From contig NZ_FNOX01000004.1 in the NCBI RefSeq assembly GCF_900107155.1, positions 372,001 to 436,000 of the forward strand: a DNA stretch of 64,000 nucleotides. Reading direction: 5' to 3'. Below are positions 1 through 10,208 of the stretch, piece after piece. The DNA comes from Pseudomonas salomonii. Lineage in GTDB: Bacteria > Pseudomonadota > Gammaproteobacteria > Pseudomonadales > Pseudomonadaceae. How positions within the stretch are numbered: the first letter of the stretch is position 1; every line of letters starts with the position of its first letter. Under the pieces are notes generated by a model that saw nothing but the letters and a program-made list of their open reading frames with translations, made no database searches and was not told the DNA's origin. Both the position numbers and the translations under genes were made by a program.

Positions 1-1
1 G

Positions 2-1282
2 TTCGGTTCCGAGCGCAAGATCGCGGCCATTACGCCGACGACGCGTAACGATGCACACAAGCTGATCGAAGAATGCATGCTGGCGGCCAACGTGGCCACC
101 GCAGAATTCCTCAAAAAGCACGAAATTCCTGCCCTGTACCGCGTTCACGATGGCCCGCCGCCGGAGCGTCTGGAAAAACTGCGCGCCTTCCTTGGTGAGC
201 TTGGCCTGTCCCTGCACAAAGGCAAGGACGGCCCGACGCCGAAGGATTACCAGGCATTGCTGGCCAGCATCAAGGACCGTCCGGATTACCACGTGATCCA
301 GACCGTGATGCTGCGCTCTCTGAGCCAGGCGGTGTACAGCGCTGATAACCAGGGCCACTTCGGCCTGAATTACGAGGCGTACACCCACTTCACTTCGCCG
401 ATTCGTCGTTACCCGGACCTGCTCACGCACCGGGCGATTCGCAGTGTGATCCACTCCAAGCAGAACACCCCGCACGTCAAGCGCGCCGGTGCCATGACCA
501 TTCCGAAGGCACGGATCTATCCGTACGACGAAGCGGCCCTGGAACAGCTGGGCGAGCAGTGCTCGATGAGCGAGCGCCGCGCCGACGAAGCCACCCGTGA
601 CGTAGTGAACTGGCTCAAGTGCGAGTTCATGAAAGACCGCGTGGGCGAGTCGTTCCCGGGTGTGATCACCGCCGTGACGGGTTTCGGCCTGTTCGTCGAG
701 CTGACCGACATCTACGTCGAAGGCCTGGTGCACGTCACCGCGCTGCCGGGTGACTACTACCACTTTGACCCTGTGCATCACCGCCTGGCGGGCGAGCGCA
801 CCGGTCGCAGCTTCCGCTTGGGCGACACCGTGGAAGTGCAGGTCATGCGCGTCGACCTCGACGAGCGCAAGATCGATTTCGGCATGCCCGACAAGCCGAG
901 CGAAACACCGACTGGCCGTAAAAAACGTGGCAGCGAACCTGCTGCGCCCGCCAGCAAAGGCAAGGGCGCGCCTGCGAAAGCAGCTGCCGCCGAGCCTGCG
1001 CCAGCCAAGGCCGGTCGTCGTTCGTCCACCAAGGAAAAGGCCCCCGAGGCCTACCGCCCGAGCGATGCTGCGGCCAAAAACGCCGAAGTGCGCAAGAGCC
1101 GTGAGTTGAAGCAGCAGTTGCTCAGCGAAGCCAAAAGCGGTGGTAAAGCGGCGTCTGGGGGAAAGTCCCACGGGGCGGAAAAGCCGTCGAGCAAGCCGAG
1201 TAAACACCGTAAAGGCCCGCCTAAAGCGGGCTCGGCCCCCGCGAAAAGCGGCGGGTCGCGCAAACCTAAGGCCAAGTCATGA
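2..1282 (+). CDS. rnr: Ribonuclease R, C-terminal part (gene runs in from the left edge)
   Basis: RNase R is a processive 3'-5' exoribonuclease that degrades structured RNA, including faulty rRNA. The frame is already open at base 2, so the N-terminal cold-shock domains and the front of the RNB domain lie outside the window; 426 residues are visible. The end of the RNB catalytic domain is recognisable (TSPIRRYPDLLTHR, fragment residues about 128-141). It is followed by an S1 RNA-binding domain (about residues 212-295), where GVITAVTGFGLFVEL is a typical S1 start. The last ~130 residues are a Lys/Ala/Ser-rich basic tail of low complexity, as in other RNase R proteins. The stop overlaps the rlmB start by 4 bases (ATGA), so the two are translationally coupled. 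Confidence 0.97.
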   Translation, partial: FGSERKIAAITPTTRNDAHKLIEECMLAANVATAEFLKKHEIPALYRVHDGPPPERLEKLRAFLGELGLSLHKGKDGPTPKDYQALLASIKDRPDYHVIQTVMLRSLSQAVYSADNQGHFGLNYEAYTHFTSPIRRYPDLLTHRAIRSVIHSKQNTPHVKRAGAMTIPKARIYPYDEAALEQLGEQCSMSERRADEATRDVVNWLKCEFMKDRVGESFPGVITAVTGFGLFVELTDIYVEGLVHVTALPGDYYHFDPVHHRLAGERTGRSFRLGDTVEVQVMRVDLDERKIDFGMPDKPSETPTGRKKRGSEPAAPASKGKGAPAKAAAAEPAPAKAGRRSSTKEKAPEAYRPSDAAAKNAEVRKSRELKQQLLSEAKSGGKAASGGKSHGAEKPSSKPSKHRKGPPKAGSAPAKSGGSRKPKAKS

Positions 1283-2034
1283 GTCTGGAAAAAATCTACG
1301 GCGTGCACGCCGTAGAAGCACTGCTGCGTCATCACCCTAAACGCGTCAAGCAGGTGTGGTTGGCCGAAGGCCGCAGCGAGCCGCGCGTGCAAGCGCTGGT
1401 CGAGCTGGCCACGCAAAACAAGGTTGCTATCGGCCAGGCCGAGCGCCGTGAGATGGACGTGTGGGTTGAAGGCGTTCACCAGGGCGTGGTTGCGGACGTA
1501 AGCCCGAGCCAGGTGTGGGGCGAAGCGATGCTCGACGAGCTGCTCGACCGTACCGAAGGCGCACCGCTGTTGCTGGTGCTGGACGGCGTGACCGACCCGC
1601 ACAACCTCGGCGCTTGCCTGCGTTCGGCCGATGCGGCCGGTGCGCTGGCGGTGATCGTGCCTAAAGACAAGTCGGCAACCCTGACGCCGGTCGTGCGTAA
1701 AGTCGCGTGCGGCGCGGCGGAAGTGATTCCGCTGGTGGCCGTGACCAACCTGGCGCGCACGCTGGAGAAACTCCAGCAGCGCGGCCTGTGGGTGGTGGGC
1801 ACGGCGGGCGAGGCCGAGGTCAGTATTTATGACCAGGACCTCACCGGCCCGACCATCCTGATCATGGGTGCCGAAGGCAAAGGCATGCGTCGCCTGACCC
1901 GCGAGCACTGCGATTACCTGGTGAAACTGCCGATGGCCGGTAGCGTCAGCAGCCTCAACGTGTCGGTTGCCACCGGCGTGTGCCTGTTCGAAGCCCAGCG
2001 CCAGCGTGGCGTCAAGGCCAAGAGCAAGAAGTAA
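1279..2034 (+). CDS. rlmB: 23S rRNA (guanosine-2251-2'-O)-methyltransferase RlmB
   Basis: SpoU/TrmH-family (SPOUT) methyltransferase that 2'-O-methylates G2251 in the P-loop of 23S rRNA using SAM. The 251-residue length is normal. The N-terminal ~75 residues form the L30e-like substrate-binding domain (starts MSLEKIYGVHAVEALLRHHP). The three SPOUT motifs are all present: DGVTDPHNLGACLRSADAAG, then ILIMGAEGKGMRRL, then SVSSLNVSVATGVCLFE, which forms the knotted SAM pocket. It overlaps rnr by 4 bases. The rnr-rlmB-rpsF order is the usual one in gamma-proteobacteria. A compound palindromic repeat follows the stop. Confidence 0.97.
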   Translation: MSLEKIYGVHAVEALLRHHPKRVKQVWLAEGRSEPRVQALVELATQNKVAIGQAERREMDVWVEGVHQGVVADVSPSQVWGEAMLDELLDRTEGAPLLLVLDGVTDPHNLGACLRSADAAGALAVIVPKDKSATLTPVVRKVACGAAEVIPLVAVTNLARTLEKLQQRGLWVVGTAGEAEVSIYDQDLTGPTILIMGAEGKGMRRLTREHCDYLVKLPMAGSVSSLNVSVATGVCLFEAQRQRGVKAKSKK

Positions 2035-2041
2035 GTGCTTG

Positions 2042-2154
2042 GATCGTTCCCACGCTCCGCGTGGGAATGCCTCTTGTGACGCTCCGCGTCACGCTTCGAC
2101 AGCGAACGCAAAGCGTCCTCGAGCTGCATTCCCACGCAGAGCGTGGGAACGATC
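2042..2154. repeat. Compound palindromic repeat, copy 1 of 8
   Basis: Begins GATCGTTCCCACGC and ends GCGTGGGAACGATC, so the whole unit is an inverted repeat. Each arm is itself a hairpin (TTCCCACGC...GCGTGGGAA), with smaller hairpins around GACGCTCCGCGTC in the middle. The same unit occurs seven more times in this window. It has no coding capacity and looks like a non-autonomous, MITE- or REP-like intergenic element. It lies directly after rlmB. Confidence 0.9.
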
Positions 2155-2195
2155 GGCAGCGTGCTCGGATATTGTTCAAATAATCACCAATCACC

Positions 2196-2224
2196 TTGCG
2201 CCGTTACTCCCCCTTCTCTACAAT
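2196..2224 (+). promoter_or_regulatory. Sigma-70 promoter of the rpsF operon
   Basis: A -35 element TTGCGC (2196-2201) and a -10 element TACAAT (2219-2224) are separated by exactly 17 bases. They predict a start near 2231 and a ~113-base leader before rpsF. The AT-rich stretch 2170-2190 just upstream could serve as an UP element, as expected for a ribosomal protein operon. This is inferred from sequence alone. Confidence 0.6.
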
Positions 2225-2230
2225 TGCGCC

Positions 2231-2343
2231 CCTTGCCTTCCTGGCAGGCACCTATGTGCCTCCCTGCGGCAAGATCCATAAGTGTCATTCACTCCTTGTC
2301 TGACCGTTTTTGAGCGGCAGGCTACAACCCGTAAGGAGCATTC
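2231..2343 (+). promoter_or_regulatory. Structured 5' leader of rpsF-rpsR (candidate S6:S18 autoregulatory RNA)
   Basis: The leader can fold into an outer stem CTTGCC/GGCAAG enclosing a hairpin AGGCAC-CTAT-GTGCCT. A second hairpin near 2300-2330 pairs CTG-A-CCG with CGG-CAG around a TTTTTGAG loop. S6:S18-binding leaders with a conserved CCG are known upstream of rpsF-rpsR in many bacteria, so autorepression by the S6:S18 complex is the natural reading. I have not matched it to a covariance model. A clear AAGGAG ribosome site precedes the start codon. Confidence 0.4.
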
Positions 2344-2766
2344 ATGCGTCATTACGAAATCATCTTTTTGGTCCACCCGGATCAAAGCGAGCAAGTCGGC
2401 GGCATGGTTGAGCGTTACACCAAGCTGATCGAAGAAGACGGCGGCAAAATCCACCGTCTGGAAGATTGGGGCCGTCGTCAACTGGCCTACGCAATCAACA
2501 ATGTTCACAAGGCTCACTATGTGATGCTGAACGTTGAGTGCACCGGCAAGGCCCTGGCCGAGCTGGAAGACAACTTCCGCTACAACGATGCAGTGATCCG
2601 TAACCTGGTCATCCGTCGCGAAGAAGCCGTTACCGGCCAATCCGAGATGCTCAAGGCTGAAGAAAACCGCAGTGAGCGCCGTGAGCGTCGCGACCGTCCT
2701 GAGCACGAAGGCGCCGAAAGCGCTGATAGTGATGACAGCGACAACAGCGATAACGCTGACGAGTAA
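2344..2766 (+). CDS. rpsF: 30S ribosomal protein S6
   Basis: S6 binds the central domain of 16S rRNA as a heterodimer with S18. The 140-residue protein starts [18 protein letters not shown], has the single S6 alpha/beta fold through about residue 95, and ends in a highly acidic tail ([19 protein letters not shown]). A Glu-rich or acidic S6 tail is the region modified by RimK in enterobacteria; here it is Asp/Ser/Asn-rich, so modification cannot be assumed. First gene of rpsF-rpsR-(membrane protein)-rplI. A TAAGGAG site lies 6 bases before the ATG. Confidence 0.98.
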   Translation: MRHYEIIFLVHPDQSEQVGGMVERYTKLIEEDGGKIHRLEDWGRRQLAYAINNVHKAHYVMLNVECTGKALAELEDNFRYNDAVIRNLVIRREEAVTGQSEMLKAEENRSERRERRDRPEHEGAESADSDDSDNSDNADE

Positions 2767-2794
2767 TCCACGGACCTTTTAAGGAGCCTATCAA

Positions 2795-3025
2795 ATGGCA
2801 CGTTTCTTCCGTCGTCGTAAATTCTGCCGCTTCACCGCTGAAGACGTGAAAGAGATCGATTACAAAGATCTCAACACTCTGAAAGCCTACGTATCCGAGA
2901 CCGGCAAAATCGTTCCAAGCCGTATCACCGGTACCAAAGCACGTTATCAGCGTCAGCTGGCCACCGCTATCAAGCGCGCCCGCTTCCTGGCCCTGCTGGC
3001 CTACACCGACAGCCACGGCCGCTGA
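2795..3025 (+). CDS. rpsR: 30S ribosomal protein S18
   Basis: 76-residue basic ribosomal protein that pairs with S6 on the small-subunit platform. It starts [18 protein letters not shown] and contains the family motif [21 protein letters not shown]. It lies 28 bases after rpsF with a good AAGGAG site, consistent with co-transcription. Length and sequence are standard for Pseudomonas. Confidence 0.98.
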
Positions 3026-3061
3026 GACCGGGCAGTCGACAAGTAGTAAGGGATTGAATGC

Positions 3062-3955
3062 ATGCGCGCCTTAGCTGAGTTCATCATGCGCGGTCGCGTG
3101 CAGGCCACTCTGGTAGTGGCCGGATGTGCGGCATTGCCGCTGCTTTATTGGTTGGGTGCTGCTGCAGGTTGCCTTGTGCTCCTGCGGCGCGGTTTGAAGG
3201 ACGCCCTTGGCGTTCTTGCCCTGGGATTGTTGCCGGCCTTGATCTGGTGGCTTCAATTCGGTGATCCACGGGTACTTCTGGTACTGCTGGGGTCATCGAG
3301 CCTTGCGTTGGTTTTACGCGCAAGTGAGTCCTGGGTCCGCACGCTGCTGGTCAGCGTGGCATTGGGGTTGGTGTACTCAGTGATGCTTGGCGCGGCTTTC
3401 CGCCCGCAAATCGAAGTGCTGTCGCAAGAGATCGTCAAGATCCTGCCGATGGCCCTCGGGGATCTCTACCAGCAATTGTCGGTAGATGAGCGAGCGCGGT
3501 TTGCGTCACTGATTGCCCCGGTCCTGACCGGCCTGATTGCGGCTTTGTTGCAGGTCGTCAGCGTGCTGAGCCTGATTGTTGGGCGTTATTGGCAAGCGTT
3601 GTTGTACAACCCGGGTGGTTTTGGTCGCGAGTTTCGCAGTATCAGAATCCCAGCGGGGCCGGCGATGTTGCTGCTGGCGTGCATGGTTGTCGGGCCGAAC
3701 TTCGGCCCACAGATGGCCTTGCTGGCGCCGATTTGCAGCGTACCGCTGGTGTTTGCCGGGCTGGCCCTGATGCATGGGCTGGTAGCGCGAAAGCGCCTGG
3801 CCAAGTTCTGGCTGGTGGGGTTGTACGTCACGATGTTGCTGTTTATGCAGCTGATCTATCCGTTACTCGTGGTTTTTGCCATTGTCGACGGCCTGATTGA
3901 TTTTCGCGGTCGTCTGGCGTCGAAAGACGCCGATAACGCGAACGGTGAAGGTTAA
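3062..3955 (+). CDS. Polytopic membrane protein of the rpsR-rplI interval (DUF2232/YybS-like)
   Basis: 297 residues with about eight hydrophobic segments (for example ATLVVAGCAALPLLYWLGAA near the N-terminus and LLLACMVVGPNFGPQMALLAPI around 203-224). A membrane protein at this position between the S18 and L9 genes is typical of pseudomonads and resembles YybS/DUF2232 proteins, whose biochemical role is unknown. It sits 36 bases after rpsR and 18 bases before rplI on the same strand, so it is very probably co-transcribed with the ribosomal genes. Codon usage is like its neighbours. An ATG at 3089 is an alternative start. The function cannot be assigned from sequence. Confidence 0.85.
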   Translation: MRALAEFIMRGRVQATLVVAGCAALPLLYWLGAAAGCLVLLRRGLKDALGVLALGLLPALIWWLQFGDPRVLLVLLGSSSLALVLRASESWVRTLLVSVALGLVYSVMLGAAFRPQIEVLSQEIVKILPMALGDLYQQLSVDERARFASLIAPVLTGLIAALLQVVSVLSLIVGRYWQALLYNPGGFGREFRSIRIPAGPAMLLLACMVVGPNFGPQMALLAPICSVPLVFAGLALMHGLVARKRLAKFWLVGLYVTMLLFMQLIYPLLVVFAIVDGLIDFRGRLASKDADNANGEG

Positions 3956-3973
3956 AAGTTAGAGGATTTTCAC

Positions 3974-4420
3974 ATGCAACTGATCCTTCTGGAAAAAGTC
4001 GCCAACCTGGGCAACCTGGGCGACAAAGTGAACGTTAAGGCCGGTTACGGTCGTAACTACCTGCTGCCATACGGCAAAGCCACCGCTGCAACCGCTGCCA
4101 ACCTGGCTGCGTTTGAAGAGCGTCGTGCTGAGCTGGAAAAAGCCGCAGCAGACAAAAAAGCTTCGGCCGAAACTCGCGCTGCCCAACTGGCTGAGCTGGA
4201 AGTGACTATCACTGCCACCGCCGGTGACGAAGGCAAGCTGTTCGGTTCGATCGGCACCCACGACATCGCTGATGCACTGACCGCCTCCGGCGTTGAAGTG
4301 CAGAAGAGCGAAGTTCGTCTGCCGAACGGCACCATCCGCAACGTAGGCGAATTCGACGTAGCCGTGCACCTGCACGCCGAAGTTGAAGCCACCGTACGCG
4401 TTGTAGTGGTAGCAGCTTAA
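3974..4420 (+). CDS. rplI: 50S ribosomal protein L9
   Basis: 148-residue L9, which binds domain V of 23S rRNA and projects from the L1 side of the ribosome. The N-terminal domain ([32 protein letters not shown]) is followed by a long Ala/Glu-rich connecting helix (about residues 40-75) and the C-terminal domain with [12 protein letters not shown]. Last gene of the rpsF operon, followed directly by an intrinsic terminator. Confidence 0.98.
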   Translation: MQLILLEKVANLGNLGDKVNVKAGYGRNYLLPYGKATAATAANLAAFEERRAELEKAAADKKASAETRAAQLAELEVTITATAGDEGKLFGSIGTHDIADALTASGVEVQKSEVRLPNGTIRNVGEFDVAVHLHAEVEATVRVVVVAA

Positions 4421-4467
4421 GCAGCACCTAACTGACTGGCACCTCGCGTGCCAGGCGGTTAACATCG

Positions 4468-4504
4468 GGCACGATCCTGTTTACAGGTCGTGCCTTTTGT
4501 TTTT
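4468..4504 (+). terminator. Intrinsic terminator after rplI
   Basis: Stem GGCACGA-TCCTG / CAGG-TCGTGCC with a TTTA loop (4468-4494), followed by TTTTGTTTTT. It lies 48 bases past the L9 stop and 26 bases before the dnaB start, so it separates the ribosomal operon from dnaB. Confidence 0.9.
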
Positions 4505-4530
4505 CTACACACCCCTAATTCCAAGTGGCC

Positions 4531-5928
4531 ATGAACGATATTTCAGCTCCTGAGCAATACGATCTGCAAACCGCTGCCCTGAAGGTGCCGCCGCATTCCA
4601 TCGAGGCCGAACAGGCCGTGCTTGGTGGCTTGATGCTGGACAACAACGCCTGGGAACGTGTGCTGGATCAAGTCTCGGACGGTGATTTCTATCGCCATGA
4701 CCACCGCCTGATCTTCCGCGCCATTGCCAAGCTGGCCGACCAGAACTCGCCGATCGACGTGGTGACCCTGGCCGAACAACTGGACAAGGAAGGCCAGACC
4801 TCCCAGGTCGGCGGCCTGGGCTACCTGGGTGAGCTGGCGAAAAACACGCCATCCGTCGCCAACATCAAGGCCTATGCGCAAATCGTTCGCGAGCGCGCCA
4901 CGCTGCGCCAATTGATCGGTATCAGCACCGAAATCGCCGACAGCGCCTTCAACCCCGAAGGCCGCACCGCCGCCGAGATCCTTGATGAAGCCGAGCGCCA
5001 GATCTTCCAGATCGCCGAGGCCCGCCCGAAAACCGGCGGCCCGGTCAGCGTCAACGACCTGTTGACCAAGGCCATCGACCGTATCGACACCTTGTTCAAC
5101 ACCGATAACGCCATCACCGGTATTTCCACCGGCTACACCGACCTCGACGAGAAGACCAGCGGCCTGCAGCCGTCCGACTTGATCATCGTGGCCGGCCGTC
5201 CATCCATGGGTAAAACCACCTTCGCGATGAACCTGGTGGAAAACGCCGTGTTGCGCAGCGACAAAGCCGTATTGGTCTACTCGCTGGAGATGCCAGGTGA
5301 ATCGCTGATCATGCGTATGCTGTCGTCGCTCGGCCGTATCGACCAGACCAAGGTGCGCGCCGGCCGCCTGGAAGACGACGATTGGCCGCGCCTGACGTCG
5401 GCGGTCAACCTGCTCAACGACCGCAAGCTGTTTATTGATGACACCGCCGGTATCAGCCCGTCTGAAATGCGCGCGCGTACCCGCCGGCTGGTGCGTGAAC
5501 ACGGCGACATCGCCCTGATCATGATCGACTACCTGCAACTGATGCAGATCCCAGGCTCCAGCGGCGACAACCGGACCAACGAGATTTCCGAAATCTCCCG
5601 GTCGCTCAAAGCCCTGGCCAAGGAATTCAACTGCCCGGTGGTGGCGCTGTCCCAGCTCAACCGCTCCCTGGAGCAACGGCCGAACAAGCGCCCGGTAAAC
5701 TCCGACTTGCGGGAATCCGGAGCGATCGAGCAGGATGCCGACGTGATCATGTTCGTGTACCGCGACGAGGTATATCACCCCGAAACGGAGCACAAGGGCA
5801 TTGCCGAGATCATCATCGGCAAGCAGCGGAACGGGCCGATCGGCTTTATCCGCCTGGCGTTTATCGGCAAATACACGCGCTTCGAAAACCTGGCGCCGGG
5901 CAGCTATAACTTCGACGACGACGAGTAA
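4531..5928 (+). CDS. dnaB: Replicative DNA helicase DnaB
   Basis: 465-residue hexameric helicase that unwinds DNA 5'-3' at the replication fork and contacts primase and the clamp loader. The N-terminal helical domain begins SIEAEQAVLGGLMLDN. The RecA-like domain carries Walker A GRPSMGKT (residues 222-229), Walker B IALIMIDYLQLM, and the arginine-finger/H4 region around ALSQLNRSLEQRPNKRP. The ATG at 4531 (MNDISAPEQYDLQ) matches the family start better than the in-frame GTG six bases upstream. No intein is present. Its own promoter must lie in or just past the rplI terminator, because only 26 bases separate them. Confidence 0.97.
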   Translation: MNDISAPEQYDLQTAALKVPPHSIEAEQAVLGGLMLDNNAWERVLDQVSDGDFYRHDHRLIFRAIAKLADQNSPIDVVTLAEQLDKEGQTSQVGGLGYLGELAKNTPSVANIKAYAQIVRERATLRQLIGISTEIADSAFNPEGRTAAEILDEAERQIFQIAEARPKTGGPVSVNDLLTKAIDRIDTLFNTDNAITGISTGYTDLDEKTSGLQPSDLIIVAGRPSMGKTTFAMNLVENAVLRSDKAVLVYSLEMPGESLIMRMLSSLGRIDQTKVRAGRLEDDDWPRLTSAVNLLNDRKLFIDDTAGISPSEMRARTRRLVREHGDIALIMIDYLQLMQIPGSSGDNRTNEISEISRSLKALAKEFNCPVVALSQLNRSLEQRPNKRPVNSDLRESGAIEQDADVIMFVYRDEVYHPETEHKGIAEIIIGKQRNGPIGFIRLAFIGKYTRFENLAPGSYNFDDDE

Positions 5929-5951
5929 GTTTCAGCGCCTGTAAGGGCCTC

Positions 5952-6022
5952 ATCGCAGGCAAGCCAGCTCCCACATTTGAAGATACTCACCGTTCAAGTG
6001 TGGGAGCTGGCTTGCCTGCGAT
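5952..6022. repeat. REPIN (ATCGCAGGCAAGCCAGC class)
   Basis: Two inverted REP arms, ATCGCAGGCAAGCCAGCTCC and its complement, flank a ~25-base spacer downstream of dnaB. This is the 'GCTGGCTTGCCTGCGAT' REP class of fluorescent pseudomonads. Confidence 0.9.
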
Positions 6023-6118
6023 TGCATCACCACAATTCCGACTACTACCGTCGGAATTGGTCAAAATTTGTGCTATATTCCGCGCCCGCGATTTTTCATC
6101 TCAACACCGGTCACCGTC

Positions 6119-8422
<2,304 letters not shown>

Positions 8423-8439
8423 TCGCAACCTGAATATGC

Positions 8440-8470
8440 AAAACGCCAGCCTCGTGCTGGCGTTTTGCTT
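8440..8470 (+). terminator. Intrinsic terminator after the YgiQ-type gene
   Basis: Perfect 11-bp stem AAAACGCCAGC-CTCGT-GCTGGCGTTTT (8440-8466) followed by GCTTT. It starts 18 bases after the stop and, being symmetric with A- and T-runs, could act in both directions. Confidence 0.9.
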
Positions 8471-8515
8471 TCTATTCGCTGACGTGCCTGTTTGTTAAGG
8501 TGACGCCCATTGAAT

Positions 8516-8605
8516 CGCCTTCGCGAGCAAGCCCGCTCCCACATTTGTCCGATTTCCAACATGAGAATGCGGTCGAATGTGGGAGCGGGCTTGCTCGCGA
8601 AGGCG
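8516..8605. repeat. REPIN (TTCGCGAGCAAGCCCGC class)
   Basis: Inverted REP arms CGCCTTCGCGAGCAAGCCCG and its complement around a ~40-base spacer containing ATGAGAATGCGGTC. It ends 38 bases before the next start codon. Confidence 0.9.
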
Positions 8606-8642
8606 TCAGTTCAGGCACCATTTATTTCAAGGAAGAACACCC

Positions 8643-9575
8643 ATGAGCAACCCCCTGCTCTCCATCGGCATGGACTCCAACCGCTCCCAATTCATGGCGC
8701 GCCAGCGCATCGAAAGCCAGATCAACCTGCCACGGTTGTTCGCCGCCATCGATACCGACCCCGGCATTGTCGGCGCCGGTGTGGTGTACATCGACGCCGA
8801 CTTCAATGTGATCACCCTGCGCGAATTCAAGCCCCTCTGCAGCATCAGGCCCAAGCGCATCATTTTGCGCGAGGCGCAGAAGTACATTTCCCCCGCGCAA
8901 TTTGTGGAACAGGTGAAGACGGATCCCCGTGAAGGCCGCCTCAGGAAAGAGGCGTTTGATATGGGCTTGTCGTGCACCGCCGCGATTATCGGTTGGCTTG
9001 TGGTGTTCAGCGGCAGCGTCGCCGTGCCATTTACGGCGGGCGCCAGCGCGTTCGTGGTGGGCATTGGCGTGACGGCGGCGCTGGCCAGCAGTGCGCAATG
9101 CGGGTTCGGCGTGGCACGTACCTACAATGAGGTCCTGGACCCCGAAGCCAACGACCGGATGGATGACGCCGAATGGTACGGCGCTGTTTCAACCATCCTC
9201 GATACGGCCTCCCTGGTGGGGATCGGCACCGGCGCGCTGACCACGGTGAAACTGCTCAAGGCCAATAAGGCCGCGGCCCTGGGCAAAAGTTGGTATGAAT
9301 TGCTCAAGGGCCTGAACCGCCAGGAACGCAAGAAGCTGACCAAGGAGCTGCTAAGCCTGCGCGACCCGAGCCTGACGCCCAAGCTGCTCAAGTTGCAGCA
9401 GCGTGCAGGCAAGCTGACCAAGAGCTTCAGCTCCACGGAAATCCGGCATGCCACCCTGACTCAAATGAAAGACGCGCTGGGCGGTATTCTCGGCATCGTC
9501 GGCAGCTACCGCACCGGCAGTGTGGGCACCGCCACCACCCTTGCCATCGGCTTGTATGAGGACCTCACCGAATGA
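8643..9575 (+). CDS. Unrecognised protein with a central hydrophobic hairpin, first gene of a two-gene unit
   Basis: 310 residues, start MSNPLLSIGMDSNRSQFMAR after an AAGGAAG ribosome site. The N-terminal ~110 residues look soluble and end with a basic patch (IRPKRIILREAQKY). A pair of hydrophobic segments follows (about residues 112-155, AAIIGWLVVFSGSVAVPF and ASAFVVGIGVTAALASS), then a helical, Lys/Leu-rich C-terminal half. I do not recognise the family. The next gene overlaps by 4 bases (ATGA) and encodes a small membrane protein, so the two are surely translated together. A toxin-immunity or membrane-complex pair is conceivable but is not shown by any motif. No signal peptide. Confidence 0.75.
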   Translation: MSNPLLSIGMDSNRSQFMARQRIESQINLPRLFAAIDTDPGIVGAGVVYIDADFNVITLREFKPLCSIRPKRIILREAQKYISPAQFVEQVKTDPREGRLRKEAFDMGLSCTAAIIGWLVVFSGSVAVPFTAGASAFVVGIGVTAALASSAQCGFGVARTYNEVLDPEANDRMDDAEWYGAVSTILDTASLVGIGTGALTTVKLLKANKAAALGKSWYELLKGLNRQERKKLTKELLSLRDPSLTPKLLKLQQRAGKLTKSFSSTEIRHATLTQMKDALGGILGIVGSYRTGSVGTATTLAIGLYEDLTE

Positions 9576-10021
9576 AAGGCTTCCCCGACATGGGCAGTTT
9601 CCTCGCCCGCTATTTCCCGGTGTTCATGGGCACGATCTTCATGGCGATCTTTTCCGGCGCGTCTGCCGTGTCCCTCGCCGGCGTGACGTATTTGCGTGGT
9701 GTCGATCCGTCGCTTAAATCCGACTACTCCGGCCTGGCGATTTTGCTGCTGGTGGCGGTACTGGTCTTTGGCAATGTAATGATCGCGCGCGGGCGCCCTT
9801 GGGCAACCGGCCTGGTGGCGGGTTATCTGGGTTGCTGCCTGCTGTTCGTGCTGCCGATGTTTCAGTACCCCATTCCCAAACTGGTCTACGGCTCGGCTGT
9901 GCTCTTTCCGCTCCTGGGTTTGTTGCTGCTCAACAGCCAGCGTCACCGCGCAATGCGCCAAAAGCTGCTCGAAGTCCGCCACCTGCGCGAAGTCATGATC
10001 GCCCGTCACAAAACGCGCTGA
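9572..10021 (+). CDS. Small four-helix membrane protein, partner of the preceding gene
   Basis: 149 residues with four predicted transmembrane helices (VFMGTIFMAIFSGASAV; LAILLLVAVLVFGNVMI; LVAGYLGCCLLFVLPMF; YGSAVLFPLLGLLLL) and a basic, His/Arg-rich C-terminal tail (RHLREVMIARHKTR). It overlaps the upstream gene by 4 bases. The shape (small polytopic protein directly behind a larger protein with a hydrophobic hairpin) resembles immunity proteins of membrane-active toxins, but I see no family match. The function is unknown. Confidence 0.75.
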   Translation: MKGFPDMGSFLARYFPVFMGTIFMAIFSGASAVSLAGVTYLRGVDPSLKSDYSGLAILLLVAVLVFGNVMIARGRPWATGLVAGYLGCCLLFVLPMFQYPIPKLVYGSAVLFPLLGLLLLNSQRHRAMRQKLLEVRHLREVMIARHKTR

Positions 10022-10208
10022 CTGGGTAGATTCACCACCCGGCCTCACACGCACGCCACAAATATGTGCAAGCCTTGCACCACGGCACCCCCGTTGGCGC
10101 CGTTTTGGTGCTGTACTGCACCGGGTCTTACGATAAAGCGCAATGACGGCCGCTCTGGCATAAGTCTTGCGCGCTTTGTGCTCATGCCCTGGCTCGCAGG
10201 AGGCCGCC

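Noticed and set aside
8643..9575. NAD synthetase identity
   Set aside because: No PP-loop SGGxDS or other nucleotide-binding motif; nadE is clearly at 18181-19008.
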